Source: Phycisphaerales bacterium
Lineage (GTDB): Bacteria; Planctomycetota; Phycisphaerae; UBA1845; UTPLA1
Length of the DNA: 64,000 nt
Assembly: GCA_020639075.1 (NCBI GenBank)
Contig: JACKHI010000001.1
Location: forward strand, 4,774,001 to 4,838,000
Reading direction: 5' to 3'
Shown: one piece after another, positions 34,972 to 43,697 of the stretch
How positions within the stretch are numbered: position 1 is the first letter of the stretch
Layout of the letters: each line of letters starts with the position of its first letter
Translations under genes and position numbers: made by a program
The notes under the pieces: generated by a model
Seen by the model: the letters and a program-made list of their open reading frames with translations, nothing else
What the model was told of the DNA's origin: nothing
Databases searched by the model: none

Positions 34972-36297
34972 ATGACAGAGTGTAATTCTGAATCGCTCAC
35001 TTTTTCCAGTCTTTCTCGGAAGAAAATCATCGCCGATTTTGGCGGCGGTCATCTCACGTCCGACGCCGGCGCGTTGCTGCTTCGCGAAGCGAATCGGCGA
35101 ACGGGGATGATCGACGCGCTTGCGGCTTGCATCAGCGATCCGCGCGATCCGGCGCGAATCCAGCACGACGCGAAGACGCTCCTCGCCCAGCGAGTCTTCG
35201 GCATCGCCATGGGCTACGAAGACGGCAACGATCATCAATCGCTTCGCAACGATCCGATCATGCAACTTCTCGCCGAGACGCCGCCCGATCCCGACGCTCC
35301 GCTCGCGTCACCACCGACACTGTGCCGGTTTGAGAACTGGGTCGATCGCAAGTCGCTGGCGCGGATGAGCGCCGTGCTGGTCGATCAGTTCATCGCGTCG
35401 CACAGGACGCCGCCGAAGGAGATCACCCTCGACTTCGATGCGACCGACGATCGGATTCACGGCGACCAGGAAGGCTCATTCTTCCACGCCTTCTACTACC
35501 ACTATTGCTACCTGCCGCTCTACGTCTTCTGCGGCGATCAGTTGCTGGTCGCCTATCTGCGACCGAGCAAGATCGACGCGGCGAAGCACAGCCGCGGCAT
35601 CCTCAAGCTGCTGGTGCGGCGCATACGCGAATCGTGGCCCAAAGTGCGGATCATCTTCCGCGCCGACTCGGGCTTCTGTCGCTGGAAAACCCTGAAATAC
35701 TGCGACGAAAACGCGATCGGCTACGTCGTCGGTCTGGCGACGAACACGCGGCTCAAGCGCATCCAGGAACCCTACATGGACGCGGCCGAGCAGCGCTTCG
35801 AGGCGACCGGCGAGAAGCAGCGAAGCTTCCACGAGTTCGCATATAGCGCGAAGACGTGGGATCGAAAGCGGCGTGTGATCCTGAAGGCGGAGCGCTTGCC
35901 GAAGGGCGCCAACCCGCGCTTCGTTGTGACGAATCTCGACGATTCACCGAAGGCGATCTACGACGCCATCTACACGCAGCGCGGTGAGATGGAGAATCGT
36001 ATCAAAGAGCAGCAGTTGTACCTGTTCGCCGATCGAACGAGTTGCAGCAGGTTCATCGCGAATCAGTTCCGGCTGCTGCTGGCGTCGGCGGCGTACGTGT
36101 TGATCGAACACGTGCGACGCGAGGCGCTGAAGGACACCGAACTCGCCAAAGCTCGTGTCGATACGATTCGGTTGAAGCTCCTGAAGGTCGCGGCCCGCGT
36201 GGTCGTCAGCGTCCGCCGCGTCGTGCTCCACCTGTCGAGCAGCTATCCCTATCAGTCACTTCTGCAACGCCTCGTCGCCCGCCTCGCGCCGAGTTAA
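34972..36297 (+). CDS. IS1380 family transposase
   Basis: A 441-residue DDE transposase. Family marks: KKIIADFGGGHLTSDAGALL near the start, the first Asp in TLDFDATDDRIHGDQ, the second in IFRADSGFCRW, and the Glu in QRGEMENRIKEQQLYLFADR. The region LIEHVRREAL...LLKVAARVVVSVRRVVLHL at the C-terminus is typical. ATG at 34972 follows AAGGAGG at 9 nt; a GTG one codon earlier is also in frame. The reading frame is intact and the ends are intact, so it may still be active. Confidence 0.95.
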   Translation: MTECNSESLTFSSLSRKKIIADFGGGHLTSDAGALLLREANRRTGMIDALAACISDPRDPARIQHDAKTLLAQRVFGIAMGYEDGNDHQSLRNDPIMQLLAETPPDPDAPLASPPTLCRFENWVDRKSLARMSAVLVDQFIASHRTPPKEITLDFDATDDRIHGDQEGSFFHAFYYHYCYLPLYVFCGDQLLVAYLRPSKIDAAKHSRGILKLLVRRIRESWPKVRIIFRADSGFCRWKTLKYCDENAIGYVVGLATNTRLKRIQEPYMDAAEQRFEATGEKQRSFHEFAYSAKTWDRKRRVILKAERLPKGANPRFVVTNLDDSPKAIYDAIYTQRGEMENRIKEQQLYLFADRTSCSRFIANQFRLLLASAAYVLIEHVRREALKDTELAKARVDTIRLKLLKVAARVVVSVRRVVLHLSSSYPYQSLLQRLVARLAPS

Positions 36298-36334
36298 TCC
36301 TCCCGACAACCCGACTCGCAGCATGGGGGTAAGG

Positions 36335-36349
36335 GGGCGCTCTGCGCCC
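36335..36349 (+). terminator. Hairpin downstream of the transposase
   Basis: GGGCGC-TCT-GCGCCC, a perfect 6-bp stem 38 bp after the transposase stop and inside the element. There is no U tract, so it is at best a weak terminator. Confidence 0.35.
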
Positions 36350-36453
36350 AATCACGCCGATCCGCAAATCCGCGACCCCACCGACCACAATCGGACATCG
36401 CAGAACCACCAAACTCGGCCATGTGAAATATGCGGGCTAGAATTGGTGAAGTC

Positions 36454-37092
36454 ATGGCGGACGAAGCGGCAGTAGAGAATTCGAAGGTCAAACGTCGGGC
36501 ACGATGGCCAAGGCGCATTGCAGTCTGCCTGACTGCGATTCTGATAGCGGGCTATTCGTGTCGATACGACCTGGCCTACCGTTGGCTGGGACTTGAACAC
36601 GACCTGCGTTTCAACAGTTCCCTTGGAACGTGGATCAAACAAACGCTAGCCCAGGATCGGAGTGAATTGATCCGGATGGCGCAGAGAGTCAACATATGCC
36701 AGGGCGCGGGTCTTGGACTTGACTGGCAGACTCGAGCCTTGGTGGACGCCCCCAGTTTTCCCGAATTGGAGGAGACGCTGGAGTCGTCAGCGTCGAGCCC
36801 ATCCGCGAGAGTTCAGCAGCGCACCGGCGCCAATCGGGTGCTTTTCAGAAGAACACGTGATCCCAAATATGTCTTGCGTTGGTTCAAGCTTGTGAAAGAG
36901 CCCGGAGATATCGAAATCTCGGCCGGAAGACGTGGGTTGGCATGGGAGTTTCACGACGAAGCACTTCGATCCGTGCTCGACAGGCCGCGATCGACGGTCA
37001 TTCCGATCTCCGAGGAGGCGTTTGAGCGTCTTATCAAAGACGGATCAGCACTTGATAAGAGAGAACTATGGCGAGATGACATTCGCGAATAG
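36454..37092 (+). CDS. Hypothetical protein with one N-terminal membrane segment
   Basis: A 212-residue protein I do not recognise. A basic start (KVKRRARWPRR) is followed by a hydrophobic segment (IAVCLTAILIAGYSC). The rest looks soluble and mixed alpha/beta (WLGLEHDLRFNSSLGTWIKQ, YVLRWFKLVKEPGDIEISAG). The ATG at 36454 lies only 13 bp from the right IS flank, so the insertion probably cut off or replaced its natural promoter. The frame is open into the IS end at 36430, which would be an artefact of insertion. Confidence 0.65.
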   Translation: MADEAAVENSKVKRRARWPRRIAVCLTAILIAGYSCRYDLAYRWLGLEHDLRFNSSLGTWIKQTLAQDRSELIRMAQRVNICQGAGLGLDWQTRALVDAPSFPELEETLESSASSPSARVQQRTGANRVLFRRTRDPKYVLRWFKLVKEPGDIEISAGRRGLAWEFHDEALRSVLDRPRSTVIPISEEAFERLIKDGSALDKRELWRDDIRE

Positions 37093-37171
37093 GTGTGCTC
37101 TTTTCGCGGCGCTCTCCACGCCCTCACGGTCGTTGCAATGACTGGCACCGTTGGGCGGTTGGATCCTGAAG

Positions 37172-39106
37172 CTACGCCTCATCCGCCGCCGCCTCCCACT
37201 TCTCATTCAACTCCGCGAGCTCCTCGCGAATCCGATCGTACTCTGTATGCAGTGATTGGCGTTTTTCCGCGTCCTTCATCGCGTCCGGATCGGCGAACAG
37301 CATCTCGATCTCTTCGACCCGCGTCTCGATCGCGATGATGCGCTCTTCGATTTCCTCGATCCGCTGGGCCGCATACTTTGATCGGGACTTCGGCTTCTGC
37401 TTCTTTTCTCGCCGCTCCTGCGCCTCGCGCTTTTCTCTCTCGACCGCCTTGCGGTCCGCCTCCGCCTGGCGCGCCGCTTCTTCGCGTTTCGCCAGAATCT
37501 CCGCGTATTTCGACCAGTTGCCGTCGATGACTTCGCATTCCGTTCGTCGCGGCAGCACGAGCAGGCGCGTTGCGATGCGATCGAGGAAGTATCGGTCATG
37601 GCTGACCATCAGGATGCTGCCCTGGTACAGGTTCAGCGCCTGTTCCAGCGCTTCCCGCGCGAGGATGTCCAGATGGTTCGTCGGTTCGTCGAGCACGAGC
37701 ACCTGCGGGTTCGTCCAGACGAGCCTCGCCAGGAGCACACGCGACTGTTCGCCGCCGGACAGGTTGCCGACGCGCTTGAAGACTTCGTCCCGGCGGAACA
37801 GGAACAAGGCCAGGTAGCTTCGCGCCTCGGCCTCCTTGATTTCGGGGCGAACTTCGCGAACGGCCTCGATCACGGAATGATCGGGGTTCAGATCCCGATG
37901 CTCCTGATCGTAATAACCCACTGTTAGGTTTTCGAACAATCGCACATTGCCCGAATCGGCGGGGATCTGCTTGAGCAGCATGCGCAGCAGCGTCGTCTTG
38001 CCGACGCCGTTGGGACCGATGATGCCGACTTTTTCACCGGCCGTCATTTCGAAGTCGAAGTCCTTGAACAGCGTGATGTCGTCGAACGATTTGCACGCGC
38101 CTTCGACGCGGATCACCATGTCGCCCGACTTCCTGGGCGGATCGAACTTCAGATGGATCTTTCGCTTGCTCTGCGTGGGTTCGTCGAGGATCTCGCCGCG
38201 TTCCTCCATGTTGGCAAGCAGCTTCTGTCGCGATCGCGACTGCTTCGCCGTGTCCTTTCGATAGCGCGTGCGTTCGATGTAGTCCTTCTGATGCGCGATC
38301 CACGCCGACTGCTTCTCGTATTCGCGCACGGCGTTGAGTTGCCGGATTCGCTTTGCCTCGGCGTAGTTCGAGTAATTCGTTGGATAGACGTTCACGCCGC
38401 AGCGCTCGACTTCCACGATCTTGGTCACGACGCGATCCAGCAGGAAGCGATCGTGCGAGATCACGATGACGCCGCCGTTGTAGTTCGAGAGGTACTTTTC
38501 CAGCCAGCGCGTCGCGTCGATATCAAGGTGGTTCGTCGGTTCGTCCAGCAGCAGGTAGTCCGCGCCAGACATCAGCATTCGCGCCAACGATGCGCGACAC
38601 TTCTGACCGCCCGAGAGCACTTTGACGGGTAACTGGTAGTCTTCCGGCGAGAAGCCCAATCCGCCGAGCACCTCGCGAATCCGGATCTCGTATCCGTAGC
38701 CGCCGCCAGCTTCGAATTGCGCGTGGAGGCGATCGTATTTCTGAAGCAACTCGTCGGCGCCGGGGCCGCCGTGCGCGTCAGCGATCTGCTCCGTCAGCGA
38801 TCGCAGTTCCAGCTCCAGGGCGCGATGCTCCGCGAACGGCTCCGTCGCCGCTTCGATCAGCGTCAGGTTCTCGTCGATGTTCGGTTCCTGCGGCAGGTAA
38901 CTCAGCGTGACGCCCTTGGCCGTCGTGATCGTCCCGGAATCCGGCGGCGTGATGCCGAGAATCAGACGAAACAGCGTCGTCTTTCCCGAACCGTTTGCAC
39001 CGACGAGACCCACGCGCTCGTTCTTGTGCAGCGACAGCGACACATCGCGCAGGACGTCTGCGCCGGCGTAGGACTTATTGACGTTCTGGAGGGTAATGGC
39101 GGACAT
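37172..39106 (-). CDS. ABC-F family ATPase
   Basis: A 644-residue protein with two ABC domains and no membrane part. Domain 1: VGLVGANGSGKTTLFRL, LSGGQKCRASLARMLMSG and YLLLDEPTNHLDID. The linker is charged and helical (RQLNAVREYEKQSAWIAHQ). Domain 2: VGIIGPNGVGKTTLLRML, LSGGEQSRVLLARLVW and LVLDEPTNHLD. The last 110 residues are a Lys/Glu-rich coiled coil like that of Uup. ABC-F proteins act on the ribosome; some give antibiotic resistance, others relieve stalling. It starts 9 bp downstream of the FtsB-like gene. Confidence 0.93.
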   Translation of the reverse strand: MSAITLQNVNKSYAGADVLRDVSLSLHKNERVGLVGANGSGKTTLFRLILGITPPDSGTITTAKGVTLSYLPQEPNIDENLTLIEAATEPFAEHRALELELRSLTEQIADAHGGPGADELLQKYDRLHAQFEAGGGYGYEIRIREVLGGLGFSPEDYQLPVKVLSGGQKCRASLARMLMSGADYLLLDEPTNHLDIDATRWLEKYLSNYNGGVIVISHDRFLLDRVVTKIVEVERCGVNVYPTNYSNYAEAKRIRQLNAVREYEKQSAWIAHQKDYIERTRYRKDTAKQSRSRQKLLANMEERGEILDEPTQSKRKIHLKFDPPRKSGDMVIRVEGACKSFDDITLFKDFDFEMTAGEKVGIIGPNGVGKTTLLRMLLKQIPADSGNVRLFENLTVGYYDQEHRDLNPDHSVIEAVREVRPEIKEAEARSYLALFLFRRDEVFKRVGNLSGGEQSRVLLARLVWTNPQVLVLDEPTNHLDILAREALEQALNLYQGSILMVSHDRYFLDRIATRLLVLPRRTECEVIDGNWSKYAEILAKREEAARQAEADRKAVEREKREAQERREKKQKPKSRSKYAAQRIEEIEERIIAIETRVEEIEMLFADPDAMKDAEKRQSLHTEYDRIREELAELNEKWEAAADEA

Positions 39107-39115
39107 GTCTAATCG

Positions 39116-39754
39116 TCAGGCCGTCCGTCTCGGACCGAGCGTGACGTTTCGCGGCGGCAGTACCACGGGTCGCGAAGGATCCGGACGGCGTCGCGGAATG
39201 CGAGGAGCGAAAAGGACGAACGCTGCAATCAGCAGACCGCCCGACATCAACAGGAACGCGGGACGCACATCCGGGTTGAGAAACAGATCGATCAGACCGT
39301 AGCGTTGGGCCCACGCCTCCGCCTTGCGGGCGGATTCAGGCCAGTCCGACGGAATGAGCAGCACGCTCTGAAACACGGGCGTCGGCTCCGCGTCAACGGC
39401 CGCGTCGGCCTGGAAGTGGTTCGGCAGAATCGTGAGGACATCCTCGCCCGGCTTGCGATAGTGCAAGTCGAGCATCGCAAGGCGTTCGTTGACGACAGCG
39501 TCGTTCTCGAAGGCGTCGCGCATGGCGATTCGCCGATTCAGTTCGGCATGCAGCCTGGCGTTTCGTTGTTGCAGCCGGGACTCCTCGACCAGCAGTTCGC
39601 AATGATCGCGAATGATCGGCAGCATGACAACCGGCGCGAACAAGGCGAACGACAACAGGACGAAAACGACGAACATCACGCGATGCTCCGTCGGCGAGCG
39701 CGGCGCCGCCGACCGGATTGCATCTTCTCGTGTTGTCTCATTATCGTTCGTCAT
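39116..39754 (-). CDS. FtsB/DivIC-like septum formation protein with a second membrane helix
   Basis: A 212-residue protein. Hydrophobic segment at about 27-48 (MFVVFVLLSFALFAPVVML), then a coiled coil (LLVEESRLQQRNARLHAELN). Next comes NERLAMLDLHYRKPGEDVL, which matches the ERAR..LG..KPGE pattern of FtsB/DivIC. Adjacency to eno supports this, since eno-ftsB is a widespread pairing. Unlike FtsB it continues for 100 residues with a second membrane helix (AFLLMSGGLLIAAFVLFAP) and an Arg/Pro tail. FtsB links FtsL and FtsQ in the divisome; many planctomycetes lack FtsZ, so the role here is open. Confidence 0.7.
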   Translation of the reverse strand: MTNDNETTREDAIRSAAPRSPTEHRVMFVVFVLLSFALFAPVVMLPIIRDHCELLVEESRLQQRNARLHAELNRRIAMRDAFENDAVVNERLAMLDLHYRKPGEDVLTILPNHFQADAAVDAEPTPVFQSVLLIPSDWPESARKAEAWAQRYGLIDLFLNPDVRPAFLLMSGGLLIAAFVLFAPRIPRRRPDPSRPVVLPPRNVTLGPRRTA

Positions 39755-39778
39755 GTTGCCCGTTGATGCCGTTAACTG

Positions 39779-41077
39779 CTAGCTCTTTCGCCAGAGCGAT
39801 CCGCCATAAACGGCCGAATCGCCCAGGTGCTCCTCAATCCTCAGCAACTGATTGTATTTGGCCACGCGATCCGTTCGGCAGAGGCTGCCCGTCTTGATCT
39901 GTCCCGCATTTGTCGCGACCGCGATGTCGGCGATCGTCGTGTCTTCGCTCTCGCCGCTGCGATGGCTGATGACGGCCGTCCAGCCGTTTCGCATCGCCAT
40001 CTGGATCGCCGCGAACGTCTCCGTCAGCGTGCCGATCTGGTTGACCTTGATCAGGATGCTGTTCGCACACTTTTCCTTGATCGCGCGATCGAGGCGCTCG
40101 GTATTCGTCACGAGCAGGTCGTCGCCGACGAGCTGCACCTTGTCGCCGATCCGATTCGTCAGTTTCTTCCAGCCGGCCCAGTCATCTTCCGCGAGGCCGT
40201 CTTCGAGGCTGCGAATCGGCCATTGCGAGCACTTTTCCGCCCAATAGTCGGCCATTTCGTCGGCGCCGATCACGCGCTTCGGATCGCTCTTGAAGAACTT
40301 GTACTTGTCCTTGGCGCCGGCTTCATTCGCCAATTCGCTCGTCGCCGGATCCAGCGCGAAGAAAATCTGCTCGCCGAGCTTGTAGCCGGCCTTCTCGACG
40401 GCCGTTGCGATGACCTCAAACGCCTCGTCGTTCGACTTCAGGCTCGGTGCATATCCGCCTTCGTCGCCGACGGCCGTGTTGTAGCCCTTCGCGTGCAGTA
40501 CGTCCTTCAGCGTGTGAAAGATCTCCGCGCCCCAGCGCAGCGCTTCGCGAAACGACGGCGCGCCCCAGGGCTGGATCATGAATTCCTGGAAATCGACCGT
40601 GCTGTCGGCGTGCTTGCCGCCGTTCAGGATGTTCATCATCGGCACGGGCAACGTGTTTGCGTGGCAGCCGCCGAGATAGCGGAACAGCGGCAGGCCGACC
40701 GATTCCGCAGCCGCCCGCGCCGTCGCCAGCGATACGGCGAGAATCGCATTTGCGCCGAGCTTGCCCTTGTTCGGCGTGCCGTCGCATTCGATCATCACTT
40801 GGTCGACCAGTTCCTGATCCGTTGCGTCAATTCCGACGACGTTCTCCGCCAATACGGTGCAGACGCTGTCCACCGCCTTCGAGACGCCCTTGCCGCGATA
40901 GCGCCCCTTGTCACCATCACGCAGCTCGACGGCCTCATGTTCACCCGTCGATGCGCCGCTCGGCACGATGGCCTGCCCTGTGGCTCCGTCTTCCAGCACG
41001 ACAATGGCTTCGACTGTGGGGTTTCCGCGCGAATCCAGAACTTCGCGACCGTGGACGTGGATGATTTCGGTGCTCAT
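39779..41077 (-). CDS. eno: Enolase
   Basis: A 432-residue glycolytic enzyme interconverting 2-phosphoglycerate and phosphoenolpyruvate. Seen: REVLDSRGNPTVEA, PSGASTGEHEAVELRDGD, GANAILAVSLA, MMNILNGGKHADSTVDFQEF, GDEGGYAP, the Mg-binding ALDPA, SLEDGLAEDDW and VGDDLLVTN. The catalytic Lys lies in ILIKVNQIGTLTE; SHRSGESEDTTIADIAV closes the list. It is the first gene of an apparent eno - FtsB-like - ABC-F unit with gaps of 24 and 9 bp. Confidence 0.98.
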   Translation of the reverse strand: MSTEIIHVHGREVLDSRGNPTVEAIVVLEDGATGQAIVPSGASTGEHEAVELRDGDKGRYRGKGVSKAVDSVCTVLAENVVGIDATDQELVDQVMIECDGTPNKGKLGANAILAVSLATARAAAESVGLPLFRYLGGCHANTLPVPMMNILNGGKHADSTVDFQEFMIQPWGAPSFREALRWGAEIFHTLKDVLHAKGYNTAVGDEGGYAPSLKSNDEAFEVIATAVEKAGYKLGEQIFFALDPATSELANEAGAKDKYKFFKSDPKRVIGADEMADYWAEKCSQWPIRSLEDGLAEDDWAGWKKLTNRIGDKVQLVGDDLLVTNTERLDRAIKEKCANSILIKVNQIGTLTETFAAIQMAMRNGWTAVISHRSGESEDTTIADIAVATNAGQIKTGSLCRTDRVAKYNQLLRIEEHLGDSAVYGGSLWRKS

Positions 41078-41402
41078 GCGCGTTCGTTTCCGTCTGACAA
41101 GAGGTTATGAATTTATCGGCGACCGGGCCGGGGGGGCTCCAAGCCGCTTTTCTGAGGGGAAATGGATGCGTCCATCGTGCGAATTCCCCCTCGCAACGGG
41201 CGTCACTTTAGGTCCGCCGCAAGCCCATGACAAGATCGTCCGCCAAGTGAGGGGGCGGCTTTCCGTTCGTTTTTCGTGAAGAGACGTCGCAACGCTGTTC
41301 GGAACCTGACCACGCATTTCTGACAGGAACCCCCGGTTACGTGCGTCGTTTTCTCAGACGTCACTGGAATTCCAGTTCACTGGCGAGCCCCAGGGAGCTC
41401 CA
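41078..41402. other. Divergent intergenic region with a palindrome
   Basis: 325 bp between eno and the secreted Cys-rich protein. A perfect 14-bp palindrome ACTGGAATTCCAGT lies at 41363-41376, 27 bp before the latter's ATG, and may be an operator. The plus-strand gene has AGGGAG as ribosome-binding site. No further gene is seen. Confidence 0.4.
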
Positions 41403-42932
41403 ATGAATCTCGTGCGTAACAGTTTCTGTGCCAGGGGGAATTGCCTCCTCACTCGGCTGACCTGCTTTTCAGTACTGTTGGCGGGGGTTGCATCGACCTG
41501 CGCCGGTGACTTCTTCTACCAGGCGTGCGGCGAACTCGTGAATACCGGCGGCATTCCGGACTGCATCGTCCATGTCGCCGATGACGGTACGACGGTCAGG
41601 CCGTCCGACCTGGCCGGCTTCGATGTGGGGGATCGCGTCGTCGTCAGTGGAACCATCAGTGGGTCTACGGCCTCTATTTGCGATCTGACTGTGACGCCGA
41701 ATCTCTCGGTGACCACGATCGATCGCTGCTTCGCGGAGTGTGGCACGCTTGTCGATTCGGGCGGCTGCCTGCGCTTCGAATCCGATCGCGGCGGCGCATT
41801 TCTCGTGGTGGGTTCCGATGCCTTCGAACCGGGCGATCGCGTCTTCGTCTCGGGCCCGGGGACCGACGGCGCCGGCGCCTGCAATGGCGAAGACCTCCCG
41901 AATGTCGCGTTCCCGACGATTGCCGAATGCACGGAGGCGACGGGGCGGATCGTTAACACGTTCGGTTGCACCTACCTCCTGACGGGCGATGGCCGCGGCT
42001 TCGACTTCTTCACGATTCGCGACTTCTCCGTCGGCGACTATGTCACGATCGCCGGCGATGCGAGCAGCGGCCAGCTCGGGCCGTGCAACAACCCGCTGCT
42101 GTTCTCCAATTCGATTCTTCCCGCTTTCGGCGGCCCCGGAACACTGGTCGACACGCCCGACTGCGGTCTCGTCTTCCAGGCCGATGAAGGCAACTTGGGC
42201 ATTCGTTACGCGTTACAGAATCTCGGCGCATTCACTGCCGGCGATCGCGTCGTCGTGACCGGCCGGATCGATGCTAACTGCAATGGCGGCGCTTGTTCCA
42301 CGCCGTGCCTCACCGACAACACAATCGGCGCCCTGTCGACGGTCTGCGGATCGATTGATCTCGGCTCGACCAACTGTCTCGTCTTCACGCCCGACGACGG
42401 GGGCGAGTCGTTTCTGATCGAGCACGTCGAAGTCATTCCGCAGGGTGCGACCGCCTTCGTCGCCGGCACGTTTCGCCCTAATCCCGGAATCTGCGATAAC
42501 GAGGACAACTTGCCCGTCATGCGCGACAACCTTTTCCAGCGATGCGTCGATGTCTGCGGAGATTTCCAGATGGGCTTCGAGTGCACGCCACTATTCTTCG
42601 GTGACGACGGCGGCATCTACAATGTGGAGAACACGGGGTATTACACCCTCGGCGATCGCGCCCACGTGCGCGGTGGCTACGACCCCTCATGCAACAATCT
42701 GTGCCCGTTCCCGTGCATTCGCGCCAATACGATTGGTCCCTGCGACGAAATTCCCGGCGATGTGAACGGCGATGGCGACGTCGATATCGATGACGTGCAG
42801 CTGTTTGTCGCCGTCCTGCTCGGTGTCGATTCGGATCCCTATCGCGTGCTCGTCTCGGACGTGAATGTCGACGGCACGCCCGACGGCAAGGACGTTCAGC
42901 CCTTCACACTGATCGTGCTTGGTTTCCAGTAA
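41403..42932 (+). CDS. Secreted Cys-rich repeat protein with dockerin-like C-terminus
   Basis: A 509-residue exported protein. Signal peptide at residues 1-36 (FSVLLAGVASTCAG). Six units of about 65 residues follow, each starting with CG.LV..G.CL.F or similar, with a central F..GDRV.V.G strand and one or two further Cys. The GDRVVVSG strand is reminiscent of OB-fold or other small beta-barrels. The C-terminus, GDVNGDGDVDIDDVQLFVAV then DVNVDGTPDGKDVQ, is two Ca-binding dockerin-like units. The function is unknown, probably extracellular. I do not know this repeat from a named family. Confidence 0.85.
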   Translation: MNLVRNSFCARGNCLLTRLTCFSVLLAGVASTCAGDFFYQACGELVNTGGIPDCIVHVADDGTTVRPSDLAGFDVGDRVVVSGTISGSTASICDLTVTPNLSVTTIDRCFAECGTLVDSGGCLRFESDRGGAFLVVGSDAFEPGDRVFVSGPGTDGAGACNGEDLPNVAFPTIAECTEATGRIVNTFGCTYLLTGDGRGFDFFTIRDFSVGDYVTIAGDASSGQLGPCNNPLLFSNSILPAFGGPGTLVDTPDCGLVFQADEGNLGIRYALQNLGAFTAGDRVVVTGRIDANCNGGACSTPCLTDNTIGALSTVCGSIDLGSTNCLVFTPDDGGESFLIEHVEVIPQGATAFVAGTFRPNPGICDNEDNLPVMRDNLFQRCVDVCGDFQMGFECTPLFFGDDGGIYNVENTGYYTLGDRAHVRGGYDPSCNNLCPFPCIRANTIGPCDEIPGDVNGDGDVDIDDVQLFVAVLLGVDSDPYRVLVSDVNVDGTPDGKDVQPFTLIVLGFQ

Positions 42933-42959
42933 GCCTTGATGCGTCGATTTGAAGACGTG

Positions 42960-43298
42960 TTATCGCAACTGCGAACCCGTTGAGAAGCTGCGGAAACTGC
43001 GATAGGGCGTGTTGCGTTCGTTGAGGGCATTGCCCTGATAGTCGCGATAGTATTCGACGTAATCCCTTCGCTCGACGGTGTCGTAGCCGTTTGTCGTCGC
43101 AGGCCAGGGACCGCGGGTGAATCGCGTTGCGTCATATGCGGATCTGCCACCATCAAACAACATCGCCGGGCTGCCGACTTCCCAGGCGACTCGGCGATTC
43201 TCGCTGCAACCGGTCAGTGCGATGGCGCCGGCGAGCAAAGCGAGACACAGAATGGATCGTGCAATCCGAATGATCTTTCCCCCAACTGCGTGATGCAA
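42960..43298 (-). CDS. Small lipoprotein of unknown function
   Basis: A 112-residue protein with a clear lipoprotein signal (ILCLALLAGAIALTGC, lipid Cys at residue 31). The mature part is short and Arg/Tyr rich (SENRRVAWEVGSPAM, DYVEYYRDYQGNALNERN) with no known domain. It is convergent with the secreted repeat protein, 27 bp apart. No clear ribosome-binding site is seen, so the start is tentative. Confidence 0.7.
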   Translation of the reverse strand: MHHAVGGKIIRIARSILCLALLAGAIALTGCSENRRVAWEVGSPAMLFDGGRSAYDATRFTRGPWPATTNGYDTVERRDYVEYYRDYQGNALNERNTPYRSFRSFSTGSQLR

Positions 43299-43596
43299 TC
43301 CCGATGCGCGGGACGATCACTGTTGGAGTATATGAGCAAGGGGTATGCCAACTGAAGGATGCGAACGCACGCAGGGCGTTGGTCTTGCGTGTACGGACGT
43401 CTCGATGGCAGTCGCGCGTCGAACGAACTGCTGATAATAATCCTCATCGAATGTTCACGAAGGCGGATTCATGCTGAGTGTTGGCAGGCGGGGTGGAACA
43501 GATTGCCGGGATTGAATTGCCCGTCATTCGTGTTCCGAGAACACACGCACGAAGAGAACGGCGTCGCTTCAGCACGCGATCCTGATGCCGAAACAC
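43299..43596. other. Intergenic region, nothing recognised
   Basis: About 300 bp before the argF terminator. A plus frame is open here but crosses the terminator hairpin and lacks protein-like composition. No repeats seen. Confidence 0.45.
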
Positions 43597-43630
43597 AACG
43601 AGGACGTTGCTCGAAAGCAACGCCCTCGTT
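43587..43630 (-). terminator. Rho-independent terminator after argF
   Basis: On the minus strand AACGAGGGCGTTGCT pairs with AGCAACGTCCTCGTT (43597-43630) across a 4-nt loop, with one mismatch, and is followed by GTGTTTC. It lies about 70 bp beyond the argF stop. Confidence 0.7.
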
Positions 43631-43697
43631 CATTTCCGATCCTGCATTCTTTGGGATTCGCCTGAAAAACTGACGCGACGCCTTACGTCAAGAACTG

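Larger units (their letters stand above)
34862..36436 (+). mobile_element. IS1380-family insertion sequence
   Basis: About 1575 bp. The left end CCCGGATATTTCA and the right end (inverse) CCCGCATATTTCA are matching terminal inverted repeats with one difference. Both are bordered by CTAG (34858-34861 and 36437-36440), a likely 4-bp target duplication, the size usual for this family. It carries one intact transposase gene, so the insertion looks recent and complete. Confidence 0.85.

Noticed and set aside
37110..37145. Further REP copy resembling the RAYT-flanking ends
   Set aside because: CCCTCACGGTCGT resembles part of the REP end (CCCTTACGGTCGT), but the match is too short to claim.
39827..41110. 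427-codon plus-strand frame
   Set aside because: Antisense to enolase.
43359..43673. 104-codon plus-strand frame
   Set aside because: Runs through the terminator hairpin of argF, no ribosome-binding site, composition not protein-like.
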